DNA of 64,000 nucleotides from an uncultured Acidovorax sp. (GCA_913774625.1 CAJYHL010000049.1:37765-101764), one strand, 5' to 3'. Positions 49,755 through 60,179 are shown, counted from the first letter of the stretch. Numbers and translations: made by a program. The notes: generated by a model not told the origin, from the letters alone.

Positions 49755-50545
49755 CCCCTGCCCTGACCACCTCCGTCCCCGCCACCGGCACCCCGGGCCG
49801 CCCGCTGCGCCTGCTGATCGTGGACGACCAGCCGCTGATCCGCCGCGCCCTGGCGCTGACCCTGGGCGTGGAGCCTGACGTCGAGGTCGTCGGCCAGGCC
49901 GTGGACGGCCAGGACGCCATCGACCAGGCCCTGGCGCTGCAGCCCGACGTGGTGGTGATGGACCTGCAGATGCCGCGCGTGAGCGGCGTGGTCGCCACGC
50001 GCGAGATCACCGCCCGGCTACCCGGCGTGCGCGTGGTCGTGCTGACCACCTTCGACCATGACGACCTGGTGTTCGAGGCCATCCGCGCGGGCGCCCAGGC
50101 CTATCTGCTCAAGGACGCGGCCGAGGACGAGGTGCTGGAGACCATACGCGCGGTGCAGCGCGGCGAATCGCGCCTGTCGCCCCTCATCGCCTGCAAGGTG
50201 ATGGAGGAGTTCCGCCGGCTGGGCGCGGGCGGCCCGCCTCAGGCTGCCGCTCCCGCCGCGGCCGAAGCGCAGGGAGTGGGCGCTGCTGCCGCAGCGCCGC
50301 CCCTGCAGGAATCGGCCCATACGGCAGCGCAGGGCAGCGCCTCGCTGGACGAGCCCCTGACCGAGAAGGAAGCGCGCATCCTGCAGCTCATCTCCGACGG
50401 CCTGAGCAACAAGAAGATCGCCGCCACCGTCTTCCTGGCCGAGGGCACGGTGAAGAACTACGTCAGCCGCATCATGGAAAAGCTCCATGCCCGCAACCGC
50501 ACCGAGCTGGCGGTGATGGCCACCGCGCGGCAGCCCCTAAAATAG
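49751..50545 (+). CDS. NarL/LuxR-family response regulator with long interdomain linker
   Basis: A 264-residue regulator. Receiver at 18-135 with DD (25-26) and Asp71 (VVMDLQMPRVSG); Thr in 'VLTTFDH' and Lys in 'AYLLKDA'. LuxR HTH at about 198-258 ('LTEKEARILQLISDGLSNKKIAATVFLAEGTVKNYVSRIMEKL'). Domains are joined by about 45 residues rich in Ala, Pro and Gln, much longer than the usual 10-20. Partner of the divergent kinase at 47698. Overlaps the small gene at 49536. Confidence 0.93.
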   Translation: MTPALTTSVPATGTPGRPLRLLIVDDQPLIRRALALTLGVEPDVEVVGQAVDGQDAIDQALALQPDVVVMDLQMPRVSGVVATREITARLPGVRVVVLTTFDHDDLVFEAIRAGAQAYLLKDAAEDEVLETIRAVQRGESRLSPLIACKVMEEFRRLGAGGPPQAAAPAAAEAQGVGAAAAAPPLQESAHTAAQGSASLDEPLTEKEARILQLISDGLSNKKIAATVFLAEGTVKNYVSRIMEKLHARNRTELAVMATARQPLK

Positions 50546-50631
50546 CCCGCTGGGTGGCGCGCCATGCAGGCGCGCCAGGTACAGCGAAGGTCGGGCCGCC
50601 TCGCGGCTTCGCCGTATCCAGGCCCTCGCCC

Positions 50632-51888
50632 ATGAACGCATCCTCTCTGCAGTGGCTCGCCGCTGCCCTCTTCGCCCTCGCCCTCGCCCACACCTTCGCG
50701 GCCAAGCAGTTCGAGCGGCTCTCCCACCGTTTTCCGCGACATGCCGGCCTCTTCCATCTGCTGGGCGAGGTGGAGGTGGTGTTCGGCTTCTGGGCCATCG
50801 TGCTGGTGTGCAGCATGGCCCTGCTTTCCGGCGGGCCCGCGGCCCTGGCCTATGCTGAATCGCGCAACTACACCGAGCCCCTCTTCGTCTTCGTGGTGAT
50901 GGTGATCGCCGCTTCGCGGCCGGTGCTGTGGGCCGTGTCCGCGCTCACGCGGCAGCTGGCGCAGCGGGCGCCGCTTTCCACGCCCGTGGCCATGGCCTGG
51001 CTGGGACTGGCCGCCGTGCCGCTGCTGGGCTCCGTCGTGACCGAGCCGGCGGCCATGACGATCGCCGCCCTCATGCTGGCGCCGCTGGCTTTCCGGCCCG
51101 AGGTGCCGGCCATGCCCAAATACCTGGCGCTGGGCGCGCTGTTCGTCAACGTCTCCATCGGCGGCACGCTCACCGCCTATGCCGCGCCGCCGGTGCTGAT
51201 GGTGGCCACGACCTGGCAGTGGGACAGCGCCTTCATGCTCCAGCACTTCGGCTGGAAGGCGGCGCTGGCCGTGTGCTTCAACGCCACGCTGGCCACGCTG
51301 GCGCTGCGCGCCCACCTGGGCGGCGCTGCCGACGAGGGAGAATCCGCGCAGCAGGCGGTGCCGCTGCCGGTGGTGGCCGTGCATATCGCGCTGCTGGCCG
51401 GCGTGGTGCTGTCGGCCCACCATCCGGTGATCTTCCTGGGCCTCTTCCTGATGTTCATGGGCTACACCCAGGCCTATGCCCGCCACCAGAGCCCGCTGAT
51501 CCTGAAAGAAGCGCTGCTGGTGGCCTTCTTCCTGGCCGGGCTGGTGGTGCTGGGCGGCATGCAGCAGTGGTGGCTGCAGCCCATCGTGGCGGGGCTGGAG
51601 CCGCTGGCCCTGTTCGCCGGCGCGCTGGGCCTGACGGCGGTGACGGACAACGCGGCGCTGACCTATCTGGGATCGCTGATCGCGGGCCTCTCGGAAGAAT
51701 CCCGCTACATGCTGGTGGCCGGCGCGGTGGCGGGCGGCGGCCTCACGGTGATCGCCAATGCGCCCAACCCGGCCGGCGTGGCCCTGCTCAAGCGCGGCTT
51801 CACCGACGAAACCGTGAGCGCAGGCGGCCTGCTGCTGGGCGCGGCGCTGCCCACGGCCATCGCTGCAGCGGCCTTCCTGCTGCTGTAG
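50632..51888 (+). CDS. Putative Na+/H+ antiporter (Na_H_antiport_2 family)
   Basis: A 418-residue protein with about eleven helices. 'FHLLGEVEVVFGFWAIVLV', 'ESRNYTEPLFVFVVMVIAASRP', 'LGSVVTEPAAMTIAALML' and 'VTDNAALTYLGSLIAGLSEESRYMLVAGAVAGGGLTVIANAPNPAG' match the putative Na+/H+ antiporter family PF07399. It stands 86 bases after the response-regulator gene. The region just upstream contains a GCCGC-CTC-GCGGC motif. The 17-bp palindromic repeat follows the stop. Confidence 0.88.
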   Translation: MNASSLQWLAAALFALALAHTFAAKQFERLSHRFPRHAGLFHLLGEVEVVFGFWAIVLVCSMALLSGGPAALAYAESRNYTEPLFVFVVMVIAASRPVLWAVSALTRQLAQRAPLSTPVAMAWLGLAAVPLLGSVVTEPAAMTIAALMLAPLAFRPEVPAMPKYLALGALFVNVSIGGTLTAYAAPPVLMVATTWQWDSAFMLQHFGWKAALAVCFNATLATLALRAHLGGAADEGESAQQAVPLPVVAVHIALLAGVVLSAHHPVIFLGLFLMFMGYTQAYARHQSPLILKEALLVAFFLAGLVVLGGMQQWWLQPIVAGLEPLALFAGALGLTAVTDNAALTYLGSLIAGLSEESRYMLVAGAVAGGGLTVIANAPNPAGVALLKRGFTDETVSAGGLLLGAALPTAIAAAAFLLL

Positions 51889-51906
51889 CCGCAGCATGCG
51901 CCGCTC

Positions 51907-51923
51907 GCTATTGATTCGATAGC
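51907..51923. repeat. Interspersed palindrome GCTAT-N7-ATAGC, copy 3
   Basis: GCTATTGATTCGATAGC has perfect 5-bp arms. It lies between the convergent antiporter and lolD genes. Same family as at 5538, 36380 and 55137. Confidence 0.75.
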
Positions 51924-51958
51924 TGACCGCCCACACCGAATGCGGGCCGGCAGCCGAT

Positions 51959-52645
<687 letters not shown>

Positions 52646-52787
52646 CTCGATTCTCCAGCGCGCAAAGCGCTACCCACAGCCCATGAAACCGGCATGGCCC
52701 AGTCCAGTGGCAGCCAAGCAAGGGCCGCCCCGCAGCGAGGGCTGCGTCCACCCGCCCGACGTGCGCAGCACGGCGAGAGCGGGGGGA

Positions 52788-52802
52788 AGCCGCGAAGCGG
52801 CT
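52788..52802. repeat. GC-rich inverted repeat AGCCGC-GAA-GCGGCT
   Basis: A perfect 6-3-6 repeat followed by a G-run, in the lolC-lolD gap just after the lolC stop. This AAGCCGCGAAGCGGCTCAGGG pattern resembles an interspersed element often seen between Comamonadaceae genes. A weaker relative (GCCGC-CTC-GCGGC) lies at 50595-50607. Confidence 0.5.
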
Positions 52803-52819
52803 CAGGGGGGTGTTCCTGG

Positions 52820-54073
52820 CTATTCATAGCGCAGGGCCTCCGCCGGGTTCACGCGGCTGGCGCGCCAGCTCGGGTACAGGGTGGCGACGAAGGCCAGGAT
52901 CAGGGAGATGACGGCGATGGGAACGATGTCGCTGCGCTGCGGGTCGCTGGGCATCTTGCTGATGAGGTAGATGTCCTTGGGCAGGAAATTGGCGTGCAGC
53001 GCATGCTCGATGGCCGGCACGATCACGTCGATGTTGAAGGCGATCAGCAGGCCCAGGGCCAGGCCGCCCAGCGTGCCGATCACGCCCACCATGGCGCCCT
53101 GCACCACGAAGATGCCCATGATGCTGCGCGGGCTGGCACCCAGCGTGCGCAGGATGGCGATGTCGGCGCGCTTGTCGGTCACCGTCATCACCAGGGTGGA
53201 GACCAGGTTGAAGGCCGCCACGGCCACGATCAGCGTGAGGATGATGAACATCATGCGTTTTTCCACCTGCACGGCGGCGAACCAGGTGCGGTTCTGCTGC
53301 GTCCAGTCGCGGATCAGCAGATCGCCAGAGAGCGTATGCGCCAGCTGCTGGGCCACCTCGGGCGCCTGCTGCAGGTCGCGCAGCTTCAGGCGGATGCCGG
53401 TCGGGCCTTCGAGCCGGAAGATGCGCTCGGCGTCGGCGTAGTGCATCAGCACCAGGGTGGAGTCGTATTCGTAGTGGCCGGAATTGAAGGTGCCCGCCAC
53501 CGTCATCTGCTTGAGGCGCGGCAGCACGCCCGCCGGCGTCACCTGGCCACCCGGGGCGATCAGCGTGACCACGTCGCCCGCCTTCACGCCGAGAGCCCGG
53601 GCCAGCTCGCTGCCCAGCACCACGCGGAAAGAGCCCGGCTGCAGCGCGGCCAGCTCCTGCTGGTTGGCGGCGGCCAGGTCGGTGACCTCGCCCTCGCGCG
53701 CGGGGTCGATGCCGCGCACCAGCGCGCCACGCATGTCCTCGCCGCGCGCGAGCAGCGCCTGGGCGGCCACGAAGGGCGCAGCGCCCACCACCTCGGGGTT
53801 GGCGCGCGCTTCGGCCATGGTGCGCTGGATGTCCGGCAGCGCCCCGCCCTGCGGCGCGAAGATCTCGATGTGCGAGACCACGCTCAGCATGCGGTCGCGC
53901 ACCTCTTTCTGGAAGCCGTTCATCACGCTCAGCACGATGATGAGCGCCGCCACGCCGAGGGCGATGCCCAGCATGGACACGCCGGAGATGAAGGAGATGA
54001 AGCCGTTGCGCCGCGTCGCGCGGCCCGCCCGGGTGTAGCGCCAGCCCAGGGCCAGTTCGTAGGGGATTTGCAT
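52820..54073 (-). CDS. lolC: Lipoprotein-releasing system transmembrane protein LolC/LolE
   Basis: A 417-residue FtsX-like permease with one N-terminal helix, a large periplasmic domain (about 45-265) and three C-terminal helices. 'YELALGWRYTRAGRATRRNGFISFISGVSMLGIALGVAALI' is the standard LolC/E start and the C-terminus 'LYPSWRASRVNPAEALRYE' is diagnostic. Betaproteobacteria usually have a single such gene, so it may be the LolF-type homodimer. Works with LolD downstream. Confidence 0.96.
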   Translation of the reverse strand: MQIPYELALGWRYTRAGRATRRNGFISFISGVSMLGIALGVAALIIVLSVMNGFQKEVRDRMLSVVSHIEIFAPQGGALPDIQRTMAEARANPEVVGAAPFVAAQALLARGEDMRGALVRGIDPAREGEVTDLAAANQQELAALQPGSFRVVLGSELARALGVKAGDVVTLIAPGGQVTPAGVLPRLKQMTVAGTFNSGHYEYDSTLVLMHYADAERIFRLEGPTGIRLKLRDLQQAPEVAQQLAHTLSGDLLIRDWTQQNRTWFAAVQVEKRMMFIILTLIVAVAAFNLVSTLVMTVTDKRADIAILRTLGASPRSIMGIFVVQGAMVGVIGTLGGLALGLLIAFNIDVIVPAIEHALHANFLPKDIYLISKMPSDPQRSDIVPIAVISLILAFVATLYPSWRASRVNPAEALRYE

Positions 54074-54177
54074 GAAGTGTCAGAAAGCCCCGGGGCGCCG
54101 CCGGGGAGATGGCTCGGGAAGAGGGTTGTTGGCGGCTGCAGGGCGGGGCCGATTGTGGCATCCCCGAGAATAAGGGG

Positions 54178-55143
54178 ATGTCGGATGCCAACCATTTGCT
54201 GATTCCCTTCGCTGCCAGCACCGCCGACGGGTGCCGCGACGCCCTGCAGGGCCTGGCCCTGCCCCACCTCGACCGGCTGCTGCAGCGGCTGGCCCACGCC
54301 CCTGCCATCGACCCCGGCGAGGAGACCGACTTCACCCCGCCGCACGAACGCGCCCTGGCTCGCCACCTGGGCCTGCCCTTCGGCGCCGGCGGCACCACGC
54401 CCTGGGCCGCCTGGCACCAGCGGCAGGCCGGCGCCGATGCCGATGCCGATGCCGGCGGCACGCCCGCCGCCTTCGTCACCCCCTGCCAGTGGCAGGTGAC
54501 GACAGACCGCGTCAACCTGAACGACCCGGCCGCGCTGCGCCTGACCGAAGCCGAATCGCGCCGGCTGCTGGACATCCTCGCGCCCTGGTTCGCCGAAGAC
54601 GGCATCGCCCTGGCCTACGACCAGCCCACGCGCTGGCTGGCCCACGGCGCGGTGTTCGAGGGCCTGGCCTGCGCATCGCTGGACCGCGTGGTGCAGCGCG
54701 ACGTGCGCGCCTGGCTGCCCGACGCCGCCCAGGCCCGCGTGCTGCACCGCCTGCACAGCGAGATGCAGATGCTGCTCTACACCCATCCCTTCAACGACGA
54801 GCGCGCCGAACGCGGCCTGCCGCCCGTCAACGCCTTCTGGGTGCATGGCGCCGGTCGGCTGCAGACGCACCCCGCGCCCGTGCCGCCGCCCGACATGCCC
54901 CTGGCCCTGCGCGACGCGGCGCTGCGCGAGGACTGGCGCGCCTGGGCCGCCGCCTGGGCCGAGATCGACGCCGGGCCCGTCGCCCGCCTGGCCGACCATG
55001 TGGCGGCCGGCGGCATCGCCCGCCTGACGCTCTGCGGCGAACGCAGCGCCCTGGCCTGGCACACCGCGCCGCGCGGGCTCTGGAAGAAGATCCAGAGCGT
55101 TCTGCGCCCGCAGCGCTTCGCCGACGTGCGCGATCAGCTATGA
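54178..55143 (+). CDS. Cofactor-independent phosphoglycerate-mutase-like protein, recJ neighbour
   Basis: A 321-residue cytoplasmic protein. The opening 'HLLIPFAASTADGCRDALQGLALPHL' and 'LNDPAALRLTEAESRRLLDILAPWF' are typical of the betaproteobacterial protein annotated as phosphoglycerate-mutase-like, always next to recJ. The metal-binding residues of true iPGM are not evident, so an enzymatic role is doubtful. A run of three GCCGAT units at 54433 encodes Ala-Asp repeats in a loop. Overlaps recJ by four bases. Start ATG at 54178 follows AAGGGG. Confidence 0.75.
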   Translation: MSDANHLLIPFAASTADGCRDALQGLALPHLDRLLQRLAHAPAIDPGEETDFTPPHERALARHLGLPFGAGGTTPWAAWHQRQAGADADADAGGTPAAFVTPCQWQVTTDRVNLNDPAALRLTEAESRRLLDILAPWFAEDGIALAYDQPTRWLAHGAVFEGLACASLDRVVQRDVRAWLPDAAQARVLHRLHSEMQMLLYTHPFNDERAERGLPPVNAFWVHGAGRLQTHPAPVPPPDMPLALRDAALREDWRAWAAAWAEIDAGPVARLADHVAAGGIARLTLCGERSALAWHTAPRGLWKKIQSVLRPQRFADVRDQL

Positions 55144-55153
55144 AAATCGTAGC
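55137..55153. repeat. GCTAT-N7-ATAGC-type palindrome across the recJ start codon, copy 4
   Basis: GCTATGAAAATCGTAGC (arms GCTAT/GTAGC, one wobble-type mismatch) spans the last codon of the upstream gene and the ATG of recJ. A hairpin here would cover the recJ start. Confidence 0.5.
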
Positions 55154-56855
55154 AAGAGACATTCCGCCCCGCGCCGCCTGGGCGCTGGAGCAGGCCGGCG
55201 TCCATCCGCTGCTGGCGCGCCTGTACGCCGCGCGCGGCATCCGCCTGCACGACGAGCTGGACGACGCCTTGAAGCGCCTGCTGCCGCCCGAGACCCTGCT
55301 GGGCGCGCGCGAGGCCGCCGTGCTGCTGGCCGACGCCATCGCCGCCGACCGCCGCATCGTCGTGGTGGCCGACTACGACTGCGACGGCGCCACCGCCTGC
55401 GCCGTGGCCGTGCGCGGCCTCAGGCTGCTGGGCGGGCGGCAGGTCGATTACCTGGTGCCCGACCGCGTGGCCGACGGCTACGGCCTCACGCCCACCATCG
55501 CCCGGCGCGTGCATGAGCGCGGCGCCGACCTGCTGGTCACCGTGGACAACGGCATCGCCAGCGTGGACGGCGTGGCCGAAGCCCGCGCGCTGGGCCTGCA
55601 AGTGCTCGTCACCGACCACCACCTGCCCGGCACCGCCCTGCCCGTGGCCGACGCCATGGTCAACCCCAACCAGCCCGGCTGCGCGTTCGAGAGCAAATCC
55701 ATCGCCGGCGTCGGCGTGATGTTCTACGTGCTGATGGCGCTGCGCACCGAGCTGCGCCGGCGCGGCGTGTTCGACGCCGCCAGCCAGCCCCGGCTGGAGC
55801 CGCTGCTGCCCCTGGTGGCCCTGGGCACCGTGGCCGACGTGGTGCGCCTGGACAGCAACAACCGCCGCCTGGTGGCGCAGGGCCTCAAGCGCATCCGCGC
55901 CGGCCAGATGCAGCCCGGCATCGCCGCGCTCTTCACCGCCGCAGGGCGCAAGGCCGACGCAGCCACCACCTTCGACTTCGGCTTCGCGCTCGGCCCGCGC
56001 ATCAACGCCGCCGGCCGGCTGGCCGACATGACGCTGGGCATCGAATGCCTGCTGACCGACGACCCCGGCCGCGCCGCCGAGCTGGCGCGCACGCTCGACG
56101 CCATCAACCGCGAGCGCCGCGAGATCGAGGGCGGCATGCGCGAGCAGGCGCTGCTGCTGGCCGAAAGCCTCTTCGGCGATACCGACGAGCCTCCCGCTGC
56201 GATCAGCGTCTTCGACCCCGACTTCCACGAAGGCGTGGTCGGCATCGTCGCCAGCCGCATCAAGGACAAGCTGCACCGCCCCACCTTCGTCTTCGCGGCC
56301 AGCGCCGCGCCGGGCAAGGAACACGAGATCAAGGGCTCGGGCCGCTCCATTCCGGGCTTCCACCTGCGCGATGCGCTGGACCTGGTCGCCAAGCGCCATC
56401 CCGGCGTGCTGCTGAAGTTCGGCGGCCATGCCATGGCGGCCGGCTGCACCGTGGCACGCGAGCAGTTCGAGACCTTCGAGCGCGCCTTCGCCCAGGTCGC
56501 GCAGGAATGGCTGGACGCCGCCACCCTCACCCGCCGCATCGACACCGACGGCCCGCTCGCCCCCGAATACTGCCGCGCCGACATCGTGGACACGCTGCAC
56601 CGCGAGGTCTGGGGCCAGGGCTTCGCACCGCCCACCTTCAGCGAAGAAGTCGAAGTGATCAGCCAGCGGCTGGTGGGCGAAGGCAAGAACCACCTCTCGC
56701 TCAAGCTCATGCACCAGGGCCACCCCATCGACGCCATTTGGTTCGGCCATACCGACCCGCTGCCCGCGCGCGTGCTGCTGGCCTTCCGGCTCGATGTGAA
56801 CGAATGGAAGAACGAGCGGCGCGTGCAGTTCCTGGTCGAAGGCGCGCAGCTCTGA
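55140..56855 (+). CDS. recJ: Single-stranded-DNA-specific exonuclease RecJ
   Basis: A 571-residue 5'-3' exonuclease of the DHH family. Motifs DYDCDG (78-83), the DHH motif TDHHLPG (158-164), 'VALGTVADVV' and the DHHA1 segment ending 'KFGGHAMAAGC' are all present, and the OB-like C-domain follows. Acts in recombination and mismatch repair. Length is normal. Coupled to the upstream gene by ATGA, with no intergenic space. Confidence 0.97.
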   Translation: MKIVARDIPPRAAWALEQAGVHPLLARLYAARGIRLHDELDDALKRLLPPETLLGAREAAVLLADAIAADRRIVVVADYDCDGATACAVAVRGLRLLGGRQVDYLVPDRVADGYGLTPTIARRVHERGADLLVTVDNGIASVDGVAEARALGLQVLVTDHHLPGTALPVADAMVNPNQPGCAFESKSIAGVGVMFYVLMALRTELRRRGVFDAASQPRLEPLLPLVALGTVADVVRLDSNNRRLVAQGLKRIRAGQMQPGIAALFTAAGRKADAATTFDFGFALGPRINAAGRLADMTLGIECLLTDDPGRAAELARTLDAINRERREIEGGMREQALLLAESLFGDTDEPPAAISVFDPDFHEGVVGIVASRIKDKLHRPTFVFAASAAPGKEHEIKGSGRSIPGFHLRDALDLVAKRHPGVLLKFGGHAMAAGCTVAREQFETFERAFAQVAQEWLDAATLTRRIDTDGPLAPEYCRADIVDTLHREVWGQGFAPPTFSEEVEVISQRLVGEGKNHLSLKLMHQGHPIDAIWFGHTDPLPARVLLAFRLDVNEWKNERRVQFLVEGAQL

Positions 56856-56877
56856 ACCGCAGTCCTCTTCCTTCTCC

Positions 56878-58164
56878 ATGCCTGCTGACTCCACCCCCGT
56901 TCACGACGTCGCCATCATCGGCGGCGGCATCGTCGCGCACCAGATCGCCCTGCAGCTGCTGGCGCGCGGCCGGCGCGTCGCCCTCATCGACGACGGCCCG
57001 CCCGGCGGCCGGCAGGCCGCCAGCTACGGCAATGCGGGCTGGCTATCCAGCCACTCGGTCATGCCGCCGGCCTACCCGGGCGTATGGAAGCAGATCCCGC
57101 GCTGGCTGCTGGACCCGCTGGGCCCCTTGACGGTGAGCCTGCCCCAGGCGCTGGGGGCCACGCCCTGGCTGCTGAACTACCTGCGCGCCGCCAGCACGCC
57201 CGAGAAGGTGCGGCGCACGGCCGCTGCGCTGCGCACCCTGCTGAAGGACGCGCCCGCGCTGCACGCTGCCGTGGCGCAGGAAGTCGGCGCGCAGGACCTG
57301 ATCGACGCGCGCAGCGGCCTGCTGCACGCCTTCCCGGACAGGGCGTTCTACGAGCGCTCCCGCTTCGGCTGGGACGTGCGCCGCTCGCTGGGCATCAAGG
57401 TGCAGGAGCTGGAAGCGCCGGCCCTGCACGCGCTGGAGCCCTACCTGAGCCGCGACTACCGCTTCGGCCTGTTCGTGCCCGAGGCCGGCCGCTGCCGCCA
57501 TCCGGCCGCCTACGTCCAGCGCATCGCCGCGCATCTGGACGCGCACGGCCTGCAGCGCATCGCCGCGCGGGCACGTGGCTTTCGCCTGCAGGACGGCCGC
57601 CTGGCCGCCGTGCGCACCACGCAGGGCGACATCGCCTGCAGCCAGGCCGTGGTGGCGGCCGGCATCGGATCGAAGCCGCTGGCCGACGCGCTGGGCGACC
57701 GCCTGCCGCTGGAAAGCGAGCGCGGCTATCACGCCATGGTGCTGGGCGAAGGCCTGCGCGGCCCGCAAGTGCCGGTGATGCTGGAAGACCGCAAGGTCAT
57801 CGTCCACCAAATGCAGCACGGCGTGCGCTGCGCGGGCCAGGTCGAAATCGCCGGCACCCGCGCTACACCGCGCTGGCAGCGCGCGGAGGTGGTGCGCGCC
57901 CATCTGCATGCGGCCTTCCCCACGCTCTGCGCCGACCGGCCCGATGCCGCCACCGACCAGTGGCTGGGCCACCGCCCCAGCACCTACGACGGCCTGCCGG
58001 CCATCGGCCCTTCGCTGCACTGCCACCAGGTGGTCTATGCCTGCGGGCACGGCCACGTCGGCCTGGTGGGCTCGGCCCGCACCGGGCGCTTGGTGGCGCA
58101 GCTGCTGGCGGGCGAGGCGACGGATATCGATCTGGCGCCGTTCTCGCTCGAGAGGTTCCGCTGA
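56878..58164 (+). CDS. FAD-dependent oxidoreductase, D-amino-acid dehydrogenase-like
   Basis: A 428-residue DAO-fold protein with the dinucleotide motif GGGIVA (16-21) in 'DVAIIGGGIVAHQIALQLLARG' and the C-terminal FAD segment 'GLPAIGPSLHCHQVVYACGHGHVGL'. This is close to DadA-type D-amino-acid dehydrogenases, which pass electrons to the respiratory chain. The region 'PGGRQAASYGNAGWLSSHSVMPPAYPGVWKQIPRWLLDPLGPL' is typical. Starts 22 bases after recJ, probably co-transcribed. Substrate not determined. Confidence 0.9.
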   Translation: MPADSTPVHDVAIIGGGIVAHQIALQLLARGRRVALIDDGPPGGRQAASYGNAGWLSSHSVMPPAYPGVWKQIPRWLLDPLGPLTVSLPQALGATPWLLNYLRAASTPEKVRRTAAALRTLLKDAPALHAAVAQEVGAQDLIDARSGLLHAFPDRAFYERSRFGWDVRRSLGIKVQELEAPALHALEPYLSRDYRFGLFVPEAGRCRHPAAYVQRIAAHLDAHGLQRIAARARGFRLQDGRLAAVRTTQGDIACSQAVVAAGIGSKPLADALGDRLPLESERGYHAMVLGEGLRGPQVPVMLEDRKVIVHQMQHGVRCAGQVEIAGTRATPRWQRAEVVRAHLHAAFPTLCADRPDAATDQWLGHRPSTYDGLPAIGPSLHCHQVVYACGHGHVGLVGSARTGRLVAQLLAGEATDIDLAPFSLERFR

Positions 58165-58200
58165 GCGCCTGCCGGCGACCCTCCTCGCACCACCGTACGG

Positions 58201-59985
58201 TCAGAAGCTCTCCCAATCGTCGCCGGTCCTGGCCGAAGCCGAGGCCGGCGCTTCAGGCCCCGCTGCCAGACGCGGCGCCGCGGCAGCCGCCTTGGGCGCC
58301 GGGCGAATGGAGGCCGGCGCGCGGGCCTGCGCCGAAGCGCGCCCGGCCGGCGGCAACGGTGCGCGGCCGGCCAGGGGCACCTGCGTGCGCTGCACCGCGG
58401 CCGGCGGACTGGCGGCCGCCCCGGCGGGACGGGCCACGTTTGCTGCGCCTACCTTGAACACCGAAACGGCCTGCTCGAGCCGCTGGGCCTGGTCGCGCAT
58501 CGCGGCTGCCGCAGCGCTCGACTGCTCCACCAGCGCGGCGTTCTGCTGGGTCGCCTGATCCAGCTGGGCGATGGCCTGGTTGACCTGGGCGATGCCATCG
58601 CGCTGTTCGGAAGAAGAGGCCGTGATCTCGCCTATGAGGTCTGACACCCGCTGCACGCTGCTGACAATCTCGCCCATGGCTTCGCCCGCTTGCGCAACCT
58701 GGGCCGAACCGGAATCCACGTTCTGCACAGAGGCGAGGATCAACGCCTTGATCTCCTTGGCTGCGTCGGCCGAGCGGCCGGCCAGGCTGCGCACCTCGCT
58801 GGCCACCACGGCGAAGCCCCGGCCTTGCTCGCCCGCGCGGGCCGCTTCCACCGCCGCGTTCAGCGCCAGGATGTTGGTCTGGAAAGCGATGCCGTCGATC
58901 ACCGAGATGATGTCGTTGATCTTGCGCGAGCTCTCGGTGATCTGCTGCATGCTGGTGACCACGCCGCCCACCACGTCGCCGCCCCGGCGTGCCGCCGTCG
59001 CCGCGGAGGCCGCCAGTTGGTTGGCCTGCCGCGCGGTTTCCGAAGACTGGGTGACGGTTGCAGTCAGCTCCTCGATGCTGGCTGCGGTTTCCTCGATGCT
59101 GGCAGCCGCGGCTTCGGTGCGCGCGGACAGGTCCTGGTTGCCGGCGGCGATCTCGCCCGACGCAGCCGACACGGATTCCACCCCCGACCGCACCTCGGCC
59201 ACCACGCTGCGCAACTGCCCGGACATGGCCCCCAGCGAGCGAAGCAACTGGCCCAGCTCGTCCTTGCGCGTATCGCTCGGCTGCACCGTCAGGTCGCCCT
59301 GGGCGATCGATCCGGCCACGCTTACGGCGAGTTCCAGCGGCACCGTGATGGAGCGCACCGCAAAGTGCGCCAGCACCATGCCCAGCAGCGTCACCAGCAG
59401 GGCGCAGGCGGCCGTGAGCCAGAACGCCTGCACGCGTTCGCGTTCCGCATCGGAATTGACCACGTCGCGCCGGGTCTGAAGCAGGGTAATGAAATCGTCC
59501 TGCGCCTTCAGATAACGGGTCACAGTGGGGTTGAGCGCCTCATCCACCAGCTTGCGCCGGGCGTCCAGGTCCGGCGTCTCCCCGAGCTGCTTGACTATCT
59601 TCAGCGCCTGGCTGCGTTCCGCAGCGATGCGGTCGAGAGCGGCCTTTTCATCGGCCTGCTCGGTTCCTTCCACGATCTGCTTCTGCACCGCCGTGATGGC
59701 TTCGAGCTCCGATCTGATCCTACCGTTCAAGCGGGCCCGCAGGGCATCATCGGCCACCGTATTGCCGACCTCCAGCCGCTCCACCGTCAACTGCACCATG
59801 CCCCTCCATCGGTACGCCAGGGTGATGCGCTGCTCGATGACACTGATAGTCGCGGCCGTGCGGGCATCGACATGCGCGGTGTTCCACACCCCGGCCACCA
59901 GCAGCAGCAGCATGCTGCAAAGCAGCGTAAGAACGATCAGCCATAGCTTGCGGCCGACCGTCAGATTGCGAAAAAGGGAAGACAT
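58201..59985 (-). CDS. Methyl-accepting chemotaxis protein
   Basis: A 594-residue receptor. TM1 lies at about 14-36, a four-helix-bundle ligand domain (4HB_MCP) at 37-190, TM2 at about 191-215, HAMP, then the signalling domain with hairpin tip 'EIKALILASVQNVDSGSAQVAQAGEAM' and the core 'IDGIAFQTNILALNAAVEAARAGEQGRGFAVVASEVRSLAGRSA'. The C-terminal DDWESF is the pentapeptide tether for CheR/CheB, preceded by a Pro/Ala-rich linker. Ligand unknown. Encoded alone, convergent with the DadA-like gene. Confidence 0.96.
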   Translation of the reverse strand: MSSLFRNLTVGRKLWLIVLTLLCSMLLLLVAGVWNTAHVDARTAATISVIEQRITLAYRWRGMVQLTVERLEVGNTVADDALRARLNGRIRSELEAITAVQKQIVEGTEQADEKAALDRIAAERSQALKIVKQLGETPDLDARRKLVDEALNPTVTRYLKAQDDFITLLQTRRDVVNSDAERERVQAFWLTAACALLVTLLGMVLAHFAVRSITVPLELAVSVAGSIAQGDLTVQPSDTRKDELGQLLRSLGAMSGQLRSVVAEVRSGVESVSAASGEIAAGNQDLSARTEAAAASIEETAASIEELTATVTQSSETARQANQLAASAATAARRGGDVVGGVVTSMQQITESSRKINDIISVIDGIAFQTNILALNAAVEAARAGEQGRGFAVVASEVRSLAGRSADAAKEIKALILASVQNVDSGSAQVAQAGEAMGEIVSSVQRVSDLIGEITASSSEQRDGIAQVNQAIAQLDQATQQNAALVEQSSAAAAAMRDQAQRLEQAVSVFKVGAANVARPAGAAASPPAAVQRTQVPLAGRAPLPPAGRASAQARAPASIRPAPKAAAAAPRLAAGPEAPASASARTGDDWESF

Positions 59986-60179
59986 GCGCAAATCACTCCT
60001 GTAACCAGGCAGTGGACGACCGCAGGCGGCCATCGCCCACGGTTGAACGAATTCGTTTCATTGGATAACCAATAGTGCAATTTATTACAAACAACCTGCT
60101 GCGCAATCCCACCTGCGGGTTTATCCCGACACCCAAGCCCGCGCCCACGGGGCCTGACACACAGGCCTAGAATGGGCCT

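Noticed and set aside
54433..54450. Three GCCGAT repeats as a phase-variation tract.
   Set aside because: The unit is six bases, so slippage keeps the frame and would change only an Ala-Asp loop.
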